A stretch of 64,000 nt of DNA, from positions 613,800 through 677,799 of the forward strand of contig VZRS01000313.1 of assembly GCA_013398055.1 (NCBI GenBank), written 5' to 3'. The notes beneath the pieces were generated by a model. The model made no database searches and was not told where the DNA came from. It saw nothing but the letters and a program-made list of their open reading frames with translations. The translations under genes were made by a program, and so were the position numbers. Of this stretch, positions 1 through 10,916 are shown piece by piece. The DNA comes from Ifrita kowaldi (Eukaryota; Chordata; Aves; Passeriformes; Cinclosomatidae). Within the stretch, counting starts at the first letter, position 1; the number at the start of each line of letters is the position of its first letter.

Positions 1-189
1 CCCCCCCTTTTTTTTAACATGTACATTAAACTCCCTGCCTCCCTCCCCCACCCCACCCGCATAAAACGGGCTAATTTTCCTCTTCTGGAAATAATCGCTA
101 CGGAGACATTGTCCTCCGAGTCCTCCTCGCTGTCTATATGTGAATAATTGTTTTCTCTGCCCGCCCACCCCCAACTTCCTTTGATAAAC

Positions 190-1600
190 TGTGTACTTCT
201 CTAACGGGGATCACGCAGCGACCGACTCGCCACGGAACCGAGTGCGACTCGCAAACAAGGGGGGGGACACACACGGACACAGCTCCACATCGGGTATTTC
301 ACGCACACGCTGGATCAATATTAGCGGGGGTGGGGGGAGAAAGGGGGGGNCCCCGGCGGCCGCGCTGGTGTGGCCGGTGCGGATCCCGCACGCACACGCC
401 GGGGACCATTGTCTGCGCGGGGCAAAGTTGGGGCGCGGGTGCCGCCGCCCCCGGGCGCTGCGGGAGTGCGAGGGGGAGGAAGGTGGGCGCCGCGTTCTGC
501 GGGCGCGGAGCGGCGCTTCTGCCCATCGCCGCCCCGGTTCCCACGTACCTCCTCCGCTGCGAAAGGTGCGGGCTGGAGTTGCCNGACGACCCATCACCCA
601 CCTTCTTCAGCCGAAGCTTTTTACTTTAAAGTGCGGCAATTTGTTCTTTGTCTCTTAATGGATTAATATCGCAGTCCGCCCCCCCTCAACGCCCCTGACG
701 GAGCGTACAAAGCCAAAAGGCTCCCGGAGCCCGCAGGGCTCCCCCACCCCCCGGCACCACCACTGCAGTAAACCCGACCTCCTCCTCGCGGAACAGCGCA
801 AAGTTACCATTTTGGAGCTGCTCCGATGACCGGGGGGGACAGTCCCCGTACCCGGGGGGAGGCGCGAAGTTGNGGCGAATTCCACTGGTAAAATATTTAT
901 GGATCTATTGAAATGCGCAGAAACAACAACATTAAAGTCCTCAATCAAGATCAAAGAGGAATACTGTTCAACAGCCACGCTGGGGAAGTTGAAAGACCTT
1001 CGAACAAATCAATCTGCCATATGGCTTTAGAAAGAAAAAAAAAATAAAAAACAAGCAACAAAAGAGCCCCTCATGCCACCCCCCCTTTCCTACGGCTGAA
1101 AAGTTTAATTCTTGTTTTCCTGCCTGTTTGCGAAGCTCGGTTTAATCACGCCAAATCTGTGTGTGCCACAGGCGAGGGGAGTGTGTTTAGTCTATGGCTG
1201 GGAAGCCTAATTTAACGCTCGGTACTAGACATCAAGGGTGTGGATGGAGCCTTTTTTTTTTTCTTTCTTTCTTTGTCTCGTAATGTGCGATGACGTGCAA
1301 TTGACACGGAGCACTTTTGACGGAGGGACGGTGTTTCTCGACGCCCCGGGCTGGCAGAACCCCATCGCCCCCGGGCACCCCGGCTCCGAGCTCCCCGCAG
1401 GAGTCGCCCCCCGCCCCTGGCCCGGCCCTTCCTGAGCGCACCGGCCCCGCGCCGCCCTCCCTCTGTCTTGCACTTGGGACGCGAACTGCTCCGGCAATGA
1501 GAAGAAAACAAAATTGGGGCCGGGGGAGGCTTTAAACCCTGCCCTTTCCAGTGCTTATTATAAGAACCCTCGGAATAAAGGGAAGCGGTGGGGGTGGGGG
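190..1600. promoter_or_regulatory. CpG island, probable promoter region of a gene outside or at the left edge of the window
   Basis: CpG dinucleotides are dense in three blocks (about 190-560, 720-880 and 1320-1600), while the rest of the window is CpG-poor and AT-rich. Poly-G and poly-C runs are frequent. In vertebrates such an unmethylated-type island usually marks a promoter, often of a developmental regulator. No open frame across it encodes a recognisable protein; the long frames on both strands are low-complexity R/P/G/A translations of GC-rich DNA. A good 5' splice-site match (GGAG then GTACGTGG) lies on the minus strand at 549/548, which would fit a first exon of a leftward transcript. 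Single Ns at 350, 584 and 873 all fall here, and 350 and 873 adjoin or lie near G/C runs. The gene, its strand and the true start site cannot be named from the sequence. Confidence 0.75.
880..1230. promoter_or_regulatory. AT-richer spacer inside the CpG island with LEF/TCF-like and homeodomain-like sites
   Basis: Between GC-rich blocks this segment turns moderately AT-rich and complex, with a perfect LEF/TCF-type core ATCAAAG at 950-956 and TTTATGG near 896-902. An A-rich run follows at about 1030-1050. It has no open frame of note. It could be a proximal enhancer or 5' untranslated sequence. The motifs are short, so this rests on context more than on any single site. Confidence 0.3.
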
Positions 1601-1639
1601 GCAGCGAGCTAGAGGGGAAAGTTGGTAATGAAGGATACA

Positions 1640-1795
1640 CGAATCATAAAATGTAAGCTATGTGTGATTAATGATCTGCACTAATTTGTATAGCAGGCGT
1701 GTTAAAGGTCATTGACAATTGTTGCTGCTTTCAGCATGAATGCCTGAGTGGGATGTATTTGGGACAATCAAATTAAATTCTAATTCACAGAAAAA
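1640..1795. promoter_or_regulatory. Candidate conserved non-coding element beside the CpG island
   Basis: This is complex, non-repetitive AT-rich sequence immediately after the island. It contains an extended nuclear-receptor half site AAAGGTCA (1704-1711), an overlapping palindromic SOX-type site ACAATTGT (1715-1722), GATTAATGAT near 1666-1675, and several TAATT/AATTA homeodomain cores (about 1773-1785). The close packing of sites resembles deeply conserved developmental enhancers, but conservation was not tested. It ends in an A-tract at about 1791-1799. Confidence 0.35.
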
Positions 1796-3396
1796 AAAAT
1801 AACTAGACATGCATAGCAGCTGGTCAAAATATAGAGAGGACGTGCTTTAAAAAATGCACATTGCCTGTTCTTCAAAGGCAGCTTCATTACATTAATGTGG
1901 TGTCTTTAAGTGCCTCAATAGTAAATAACATATCTGGAATGTCTGGATTTTGTCCCTTATGCATCAGCATCTTTCCTGCACACTTTTTCAATTGCAGGCC
2001 AAATTGGGCTCCCAGTTACTCCAGAAGTGCAGCATTTTGTGGGAATTCCGAGTTCACTGGTGCCAGATTTACCTGTGAGTGGACCAGGGCAGATGTCACC
2101 TCTCTGAGCCTGAAGAATTCACTCCAGGCACACGCCTATAACACAAGCGTGTAGATTCTCTAATCACAGTTTATACAGTACTTTAGTATTTCTTTACACA
2201 AAGAGTAAGAAATCCATTATAAATCAGCATTCCTGGGCAGTATTTAGAACTACAGTATTAAGCTAACAATTTCCATATGGCGAAAATTGACAAGTCAGAG
2301 CAATGAAAGGTGCATGAGACTTCTCAACTGCTCTACCTAAAAATGTGATTTTTATGACCTACTCCTTTTCTCTCGGAGTCTGTACAGATTCTTTTCCTTA
2401 GACAGTAAAACATGAGAATACACAACACAGTGCTTGCTCTATTTCTTGACAGAGTAATGCTTAAAATGCTTAATATTTTCCATATTTGCTTCCATAGGGC
2501 CCAGTCTTATACTCCTTCCACCTCTGTATGAAAATAGGAGGCCACAGGGGTGAAAGGACTGGAGAACCCAACTCAAGCTTAGTAAGTGAGGGGTATTCCA
2601 CTTTAATGGAAAGGCAATTAAAAATTCAGAAGATGCAGAGACCTTAAAAACAATCAAGCGGTATATTAATTTCACGGAAAGTCACCAGCAGAGTTCCTCT
2701 GTCCATGTAATTTTAAATAGGAGATTTTCTCACATTTCTTTTGCTGAGTCCAGCACTTCTGGGTTTTAAAAGCAAAACTGAAACAGTGAAGGAATTTATA
2801 TACTTAAAAGATATGCAGGATGTGTTTGCATAATATCATCTATGTCATTAAAAATTTCAGGTAGAGATGATGTTCTTTATTTTCAATTCGTTAGTAATGT
2901 ACCATTTCCATGGGTGACTAATTTGTTTGCAGACAGTTTACTCATTTTGTCTTCACCAGAACTCTTCCAGGAGATGTCCTCCAGTTTCAAATTCTTTAAA
3001 TTACAGTATTTTGTATGAGAATGTCAGTGATATTAATGGCTCAATACGTGTTTTACTATTTATAGACTCGCATGTATAATAATTCTGGCTAATGAAATAC
3101 TTGGAGCAGGAAAGCATTTATTTACTTTTGCTATGGTCTAATAAATTATTTGTTCAGCGTTTGGGACCAGGCTTTCTCAAGTTAGGGAAAATGGCAGTTT
3201 GATGAAATTCTGTGCGATGACTTGTCTGCATAACTTAGCCTTAGGAGTGATTGGTGGAAGTTTAGATAAGAAAAGGTTCCCGAGAAACACTGTGGTAGCG
3301 TAGTGAGGGAAAAAGGCCATCTCTGTAAAAGCAAGGCTGAAAGCATAGATAAATACTTCAAGACAGGCAAACAAGCCAAGTTTGGGTTACATTTCA

Positions 3397-3445
3397 TATA
3401 TATGTGTGTGCGTATGTGTGTGTGTACACGTCACATACACAGATA
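3397..3445. repeat. Degenerate (TG)n/(CA)n microsatellite
   Basis: Short TA steps run into interrupted TG repeats and then into CA-rich sequence (TATATATGTGTGTG, then TGTGTGTGTACACG, then ACATACACAG). The interruptions indicate an old, probably stable microsatellite. Confidence 0.7.
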
Positions 3446-6400
3446 CAGTCAGTGAAATGTAATCTAGGGGAGTCAGTCTCTCTTTTTTTGTGTGCTTGCT
3501 CAGAGTTACTCAGGTTTTGTGCCAATTAATATTTTCTGTTGTTACAAATCTATCTGAAATTCTATTTAAATCTAAAACAGAGATTTTGCTCTCAAACTGT
3601 GATGCTTGGTCAGATAAAAGAGCACACAAACTGATGACAAATAATCTTGTATTGCTCTTTACGTTCTAAGCCAGACTTTTTCTTGGTGTATCTGGAGATA
3701 CAAAAAGCATGTGCAGAAGCTGCCAACTGGAAGGCACAGGCAGCTCTAATACCCATCTATGTCTGCAGATCACCACACAGAAGCATGCCCAGTAATGCTT
3801 TTAAGCAAGAAACTCACATATCTGACTCCAGTTAAAATGGGCCATTCTAACACTGGTTTGCTTCCAGAGTTTCTGTGGGTGGCACAAATTTCACTCTGAA
3901 ACAAAATGGTTTCAATTAATAACAAGCTTGTACACTTGGATTAAATGCACTGACTTCTCTTGTGCACCACAACAATCTTTCTCTCCTCTCTAATCATCCC
4001 TCAGTAGCTGTGTGGTGTCAGGCTGCTTCCAGAGTTTCTGCTATGAAAACACACCCCAGCCCATCAAAGTTTTGCACACCAGCATACTCCCGGTCTGCAT
4101 GGATTGAGGTCAAACTCTTGCACCCTGTTAATTTATTCAGGCATAAATCTAGCAAACACATTTGAAAATATTTTTCCATTTGGAGAGGTGCACGAATTTC
4201 ATGATCTGACATGTCTATTAATGTGTAACAGCAATAAGCATCTTGGTCATATCTGTTGACAAATTGTATCAGGTGTCAGGACGTGGTCATAACCTCTTTA
4301 CTTTCTACTCATACAAGTTGTGCCCTTGCTATCAAAGTAATTGCATCAATGATAAAAGATGGCTGGTGTTTGTTTCCATCATCTCATTTATGGCAAGTAA
4401 TGAGCTTTTCCGTATGGCAGAAATAATCTGGAGACCTTTCTTGAAGAATCAACATTTTTAACTCTAATGTCTTTCATATTTGCCCCTACCGCCAACACAG
4501 TTGCTAGGATATAGCCTGATTTTGATTTTTTTGTGCTTTGATCCTCTCAAACCCACATTTTTTTACACTGAATTATCCAATATTGCTTTTACAATGACAC
4601 TGAGGAAGAGAGCAGAAAAAGTTAATATTGCAAATAAGTACAGCCTCAGCATACACGGTTATTTTAGGTTCCTGCTAAATGTACCAACTTTTCCAGCCCT
4701 GGCAGTCAGATTTTCTCACCCATATGTAATTTTATAAACTACATCACGGCTTCACAGCAGGTAGGGAGCCCACAAACCTGTTCTTAATTTCAGCTTAACT
4801 GAAAGAATCTCAGCAGCAGCTGGTTTCAGAGTAGTTGATACAGACTTCCACAGATGTGGCCCATAATAGGTTCAGAAATAAAAAAGAACTAGGCCACAAA
4901 GTAGAATTAATTTCAAGGAAGACAAATTCAATAAGGATGCAACTTTTAAGATTTTTTTTTTTCTTTGAGAGAGATCATTGGGAGGGCATATTTCTGTGGC
5001 CTGGGGTTTTCCATGCTGTCTACTGATAGTACTACTGCAGTACACTGATTTTCTGGCAGGCTGGACCTGGCTGTTAGCGGGCTGTGCTCTCCCAAAGCAG
5101 AAAAATGGGCTATTTCTGAGTTTGTGTCGCCTCCTCTCCCCTCCCCCTCGCCCTTCTTATGTTCCTCCAAGCATAACTGATAGTACTGGAGTGCTTGTGC
5201 GCTTTTCTAACTGGACCAGACAAAGACGTACAATAGCTAAAAATGACCTCTGATGTTACAGCGAATGCGCTGCTTGGTAAAACTGGGGAAATCGGTTGCC
5301 AGCTCTAAACAATGTGTTATTTGGGGCTGTTTCACAAACTTGAAATAAAGGACTGCAGAAAAAATTAGTTTCACGCGTGTTCATTTCTGGAGTTTAGTAA
5401 GGAGAAGAATTTAAGTTATTTATGGAGCAGCATGGCAAATACATTGTTGTACTATCTTCTGCTGAGTAAAAAAATACCTCAAAAGTAAAAGTGGAACAAA
5501 ACAGTCGCTTGTCCTCACTAACAAAATTTCCCTTGACATTCTGTGCAGTGGTCTAAAGTGGTTGAATAATCTTAGTTTATATGGTCTTTCAGCTCAGGCA
5601 TGCGAGGAAAAAGGAACTTCAAAAAGAGAATATTTTACCTGACGTGTACTATTTTAAGACTTCAGTAATTAGAGAACTGCAAAGGTCAAAATAGCCATCA
5701 ATATCACGAGCAACAGAGTAGAAGTAACATGTTTGAGAGGAAGTTAGTTGGTTGGCTGTAACATAATATGCCGTAAGCACTCAGATGTGGATCTGCAATG
5801 ACGAGCAGCAGAAGAAACAGTAAAAGTTAACCAGCACCAGATATTTACTTGGCTGAAAGCGCACAGGAACTTGCAGATGCGAAATAGAGATGCTTTAGAA
5901 TCTAAATCCCCGAGTTTATTGCTTCACTGCAGAGATGCTGCAACTTATACGGAGGTCCATCCACACAGATCCATTCACAGGCTGGAGTAAAAGTTTGCCA
6001 GAGCCTTCTAACCTTTCAGTGAGCCAGACAAAAACTCAGCATTCAGAAGCTCCCAAACCTTTTTTCTACCTTCTGGATCTCATTCAAATCAGAAATGTGT
6101 GTCATTAGCCTAGTTTTAGCATACTACTGCCCACATCCTAAAGTAAAATCAGGAAATACTAGATTGGGGTGGGTAGCTAAGATGTTGCTATCTGCTACTT
6201 CTGAAACTGTGTATGCCAGCCTGTATTTCTGAACTGGCATAAATTAAAAATGAGTAAAAGTATAATGATTACATCTGAAGCTGCAGTAGTTTGCAACAGT
6301 ATAAGTCATAATCAATGTGTAGAATTTTGGGGAAAATTATTTTGAGAACAGGAACTGTTCCAAAAACTTCCCACTATTTCTTTCATTGCTGATAGACCAT

Positions 6401-7023
6401 TTTTCTTCCCTGCACAATTTTGTGCCAAATTGGCTACTTTTCTGATTTCCCCGTAAATCACGCAAAATTCATGATTCCTTTTTTCACATTTGGAACCACA
6501 AATCAACCAACTGAATTTGTTCTAGTGAGAGAAAGAGGCTGGAACAAACACTCAGGATCATTAGCATAAAATTATCAGCGTAAGATTATCTTGACTTATA
6601 ACAACAAGTTGCAGGCGGCTTCTCATTTGTTGCTTTCATAGGGTTTGAAAGACAGAAGTGAGTTAGGGAAGTTGGTCCACTACAGATTTTGTGAGGCATT
6701 TGCCTTTTTCCCCCTGCTAAACTCCAAAGCTAATAAACCCGGAGCATTCAGTAACAAGCAAGGCACTCATGTCAACAAAGACCTTACTTAGAGACGGCAA
6801 GGTTTTGAGAAACTTCTGTGGTGAGGATTTGAAGATATTTTAGTCATATGCAGTGCACTTTTGCTTCTCTGTTTCCTACAGTATAATCCCCTTTGCTTTC
6901 CCCCCTCTGTGTTTTAAAACGAGCACAGAAAAGGCTGAGTGTTAAACTACACTATTCAATTGTCTGGTAAGTACACAAATTCTGTTCAAATCAGAACAAA
7001 CTTTCAAGTAGACAGAAAGGGGT

Positions 7024-7047
7024 ATTTGGATTTCTATTTGGATTTCT
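7024..7047. repeat. Two-copy 12-bp tandem duplication
   Basis: The unit ATTTGGATTTCT occurs twice back to back and is followed by a partial third start (ATTTTAT). It looks like replication slippage. Confidence 0.8.
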
Positions 7048-8579
7048 ATTTTATCCTGGAAACCCTGCTGAACACCAGTGTGATGGGGAATATAGCCATA
7101 TCAGACCAACAAAAGGCTCCTAATGTAGTGAAGACCTCCTCCCCCCTCCTCTCCAAGGAAGCCGGCTGGCAGAGCTTTTGCTATCGGAATTGTTTGCAGA
7201 ATAACCAAACTAAAGCAGCTCCCTATGTGGGTGCCTCATTCAGGAATAAGCAGCACTTTTATTCTAAAACACATATCTAGCTTCCTGAAGAGAACAGGCT
7301 ATTTGGAAGATATTTCTTTGTTTTGAATGTTCTTGTGGAGCAATACCTTATCTGGTTTTTTTTCCCCTTCTATTTACATTTTCATTTGCTTCTCTGACAA
7401 AAGCAGAGATGTGCTCACTCAATAAAGCAGTTAACATATACGCCAGCAACTCTTAGATTCCTTCTGCTGTTCAAAAGATTCCCAAGAACTGTTTTTATTG
7501 CAAAGGATCCCATTAATATCAATGGTGCAAACATCCTGTTTGCTCCTAGGGGCTTTATATAATAAAAGGGTTATGCTTTGTAAAGTCTAATGCAATAGAT
7601 CTGCATTTCGCATCACTAGTATGACCATGTTCTTGCAATGCAAGATGTACCACTAGCCATACTTTTATTGCTATGAAGTATGTTGCTGTGTAATACTCCA
7701 CATATTTTTCCCTAAGACATAAGAACATTTCATGCCAAATCCCTCTATCATCTGAGGAGTCCAGGATCCTATTTATTTTGATGGAAGTTGGGGTAATAAA
7801 AATAATAGATTGCAAAATAACCGTGGTAACAACGCTGCCAAAAATGCTCGCAGAATGATGCTGTTAGTATTGTCCAAGCCAATGTTTTGTCTCTCCAGAG
7901 AAGAAAGATGCACATGAGTGCGTACTGTCAACTCCGTTTGCTGTCACTAAGGCTGAAGTGTGTGTTGGTTTGTTTGTGTAACCTGTGTTACAGAATTGAA
8001 GAGCTGGGTTCACCATTTGGTGCTTAACTCTACCACCAGGTAGAACTGACACAACACAAGCATCTGCATGTGTAGTCCACAGGAGAGAGAGCATGAGGCA
8101 TAAGTGGGAAGAAGGGCTCAATGGGCTGTGAAGAGAGGCCAGGGGCCCTCTGGAAGTGCTCTCCTGCCTTGTAAGTCCGATGAATGTTGTGGTGGTTCCA
8201 GTGCCAAGTCAGTGAGAGTCCAGCAACGAAGCTGGTGTGAGCAGCTGAACATGAACTGCTGCCCTAAGCTGCAGGAGCCATAGAGGGGTGGCTGGTGAGC
8301 TCACAGCCAGGAGCTCTACTGGGGGACCTGGGACAAAGCTGGCTAGTTTTGCAAACCCCTACCCACTGTTGGGCTCTACATCTGCTCCTGAAGCCTGCTG
8401 TATTCCCACGTTTGCTTTTCATAGTAAGCTACTTGGCAGAGCATTAACTGTACCTCTGCACACTCCTTACTTCATTCACAAGTGCTTCTGCAAGGAGTAT
8501 ATAACTACATTAAGTTTATGTTCAAGAGTTTTCTACTGAGTTCACACCATTCTGCTGTAGGGCAGGCATAGCATCCATA

Positions 8580-8665
8580 ATCTGGTTATTAAAAAAGTGC
8601 TGGTGAATGGGATATTTGCATGAATGACCTCATTTTTCACTTGCGCACTAGAACATTTTTAAAAG
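8580..8665. promoter_or_regulatory. Candidate regulatory element with octamer and nuclear-receptor half site
   Basis: A perfect POU octamer ATTTGCAT (8614-8621) is followed directly by TGAATGACCTCA, which contains the nuclear-receptor half site TGACCTCA (8625-8632; its complement is TGAGGTCA). A homeodomain-type GTTATTA lies just upstream. The surrounding sequence is complex and not repeat-derived. It is a motif-based candidate only. Confidence 0.3.
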
Positions 8666-10870
8666 GAAGTATTTGCTTGGTTGGTAGCCAAGTGTTTTCT
8701 CCTTGACTACCAAATGTGTTTAGTCCATATTAAGGGTAAAATTCTCTCCAAAGTTCACTGGTAATTTCCAGACCCTGCAAGATTTGCACGCAAGAGCAAC
8801 ATTTCTTATTTAATCATTTCCCACCATATTTCGAAAAAATGTGCTTTTCCAGATGCTCCTGACTTCCAAATGCAAAATGGAAAATGTCCAAAAAATGCAT
8901 TTCTTCATCTAACGTCATTTATTTAGCACATATACAATCCTTCTGTCCTTCTTCTGCTTTATCAAAAGCAAGGGGATGTGTGACTAGTTTGTGTAACTTA
9001 AATTTCTTATCTGGACTTGCATAAGTGCATTCAGCAGCTTCCTCAGATGTACAGTTAATGGGAAATTCCATGAATTTTACACTTAATCAGAGATATGAAT
9101 GGAAGAATGTAACCATCAAAGCTATTGCGGAGTCCTTCACTCCCTGACCTTAGGGCCCATAAACCCATGAATAAGTTACATTCATCCATGTACTCTAGCG
9201 CTTTTTTTTCATCACTAATGCAAAATGGGTTTAGAACTCCAGCTATTAATCCAAGTTGAATTTCACTCAAACTGCTCACGAGTGGATACTTAGTCTTTGC
9301 CAAGGGCGTGTAGGACTCATCCTCTCTCCACCCCATGCAGCAGAGGTAAATGAGGAGAGGGGAAGGACTGCACCACCGAGCAGAGCTGATGTGGCTGATC
9401 TCAATCCCAGGCAATTACGGGCTGCCTGTGGCTGCATCTGCCCCTCCCTGTCAGCAAGGTGATGTGTGCCATGGTCCCCTCTCCCTGGGTATCACCTGAA
9501 GCTGGCACAGCACGGGATGCAGGAATAACACGTCTCTGCCCTGCTCCCAAAGCACCGTGCTGGGTCTGATCCCCATTGCAGCTATATATACTGAGTTTGG
9601 GGAGGACCCTCCACTCACTGCATGAGCCAGTTTTTCTTCTCTCTGAGCCTCATTTTCTCGTAGCTGCAAAGTGGGTCAGTACTTTCAGAGAGCTGCGCTC
9701 ACTACCGCTGTAATGAAATATCCTGAGACCTTTGCTGACCCTGGCAGAGTGAACCATGGCACAAGTCATGCTTGGTACCTGTGCTTGGAATTGTGTTTTG
9801 GCATTTGTTCCTCACACAGCAAGGGTTATATCCATTCAGCAATCTCTGGCGAAAGCGGTTTTGCACCTTCTTTGAGTTGGCTGCGCAACGAGAGTGAGTC
9901 AGTCACACAGCTGAAAGGGAATAAATATATTCTGAATAGAACAGAGACTCTGTCCCAAACGTGAACCAGAGAGAAAAAACAGGTTCTGCTGCAAATCCAG
10001 TGCAGGTTTTCTTGCAGTACTCCAAGATGGTAAATCAGGAAAGCAGAAGAAAGAAGCGCCCACTCAGATAAAGACCTCTAAGATAAAAATATCTCTGTCA
10101 ACCCAAACTAAATATTAACAAAAAGGTTCAATGGACCAATTGAATTATATTTAGAGGATTTTTCAGTGAAAATTAAACTTTTGTTTGTGTTCAGATTTGG
10201 GAATTGAATAGAAAAAAATATCAATATCAATAAAATAATATAAATTTTAAAAATAGTCCTCATGCCAGCTCTGGTTGATAAAATTTAATTTTGTTTTTTT
10301 TAAAAAAGAGTACCAACCAACCAGACACACCTGTAAGCCAGAGCCAAGTTTTGACCTGATGCAATATGATACAGGTGAGATATTAAACCCTGAAGACCAA
10401 GTTAACAATGGAAACAGTGGCAGACTGTTAACAGTAGTAAAGGGTAGTAGCTGCCATTATACTCGTAAGTTACACGTTTTTCACAGCGTAGTGGGACAGC
10501 TGATAAACCCTGAACCTGCCTTGCTGCCTTTAGTTTGCCTGTAGTTTGTTTCCAGGAACGACCTTGTGTTTACTGATTAATGCTGTGACTCACTTCATGG
10601 GGAATTAGAACAATTAGAACATTTTTAATATCAAGAGCATTTTGCCTCATTTCTTCATTGTCTTTGTAATTTAAATATCCTGTTGTGTAAGCCTAAAGGC
10701 AGGAAGTGAGCTATACAAACCCTTACAATAACAGTATTAGGTTGCAGATAAGCCCATGTGCTCAGTGGTGTTGGGTAATTTTTTTTTCCCCAAGGTAATA
10801 CAAGTTTTGCCAATATGGAAGAACTGCTAGAATGCTGTAACACATTTAAATTTTTCAAAATGAGCTTCGT
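8666..10870. other. Unique intergenic DNA
   Basis: There is a mildly GC-richer patch at about 9290-9640 with weak open frames on both strands that do not resemble known proteins. The remainder is AT-rich, including a run of TATCAATATCAATA-type sequence near 10210-10250. No repeat family or RNA gene was recognised. Confidence 0.6.
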
Positions 10871-10875
10871 CTGTT

Positions 10876-10880
<5 letters not shown>

Positions 10881-10912
<32 letters not shown>

Positions 10913-10916
10913 AAAA
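10881..10916. repeat. (CA)14 microsatellite followed by an A tract
   Basis: An uninterrupted CA dinucleotide run covers 10881-10908 and passes directly into nine A residues (10908-10916). It is the longest pure dinucleotide repeat in the window and is likely length-polymorphic. Confidence 0.95.

Larger units (their letters stand above)
1801..8560. other. Unique intergenic DNA without a supported gene
   Basis: All open frames here are short (about 110 codons or fewer) and none shows a recognisable domain. The base composition is ordinary AT-rich. The stretch holds a degenerate TG/CA run at about 3397-3445 and a 12-bp tandem duplication at 7024-7047. I recognise no interspersed repeat and no RNA gene in it. 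Confidence 0.6.

Noticed and set aside
191..658. 155-codon plus-strand frame and overlapping minus-strand frames in the CpG island
   Set aside because: All are R/G/P/A-rich translations of GC-rich DNA, interrupted by N bases, with no domain. Long frames are expected where stops are rare.
1212..1640. 142-codon minus-strand frame
   Set aside because: Low-complexity, charged and proline-rich, overlapping three other frames in the same GC-rich block, and ending in a lysine run from the T-rich tract.
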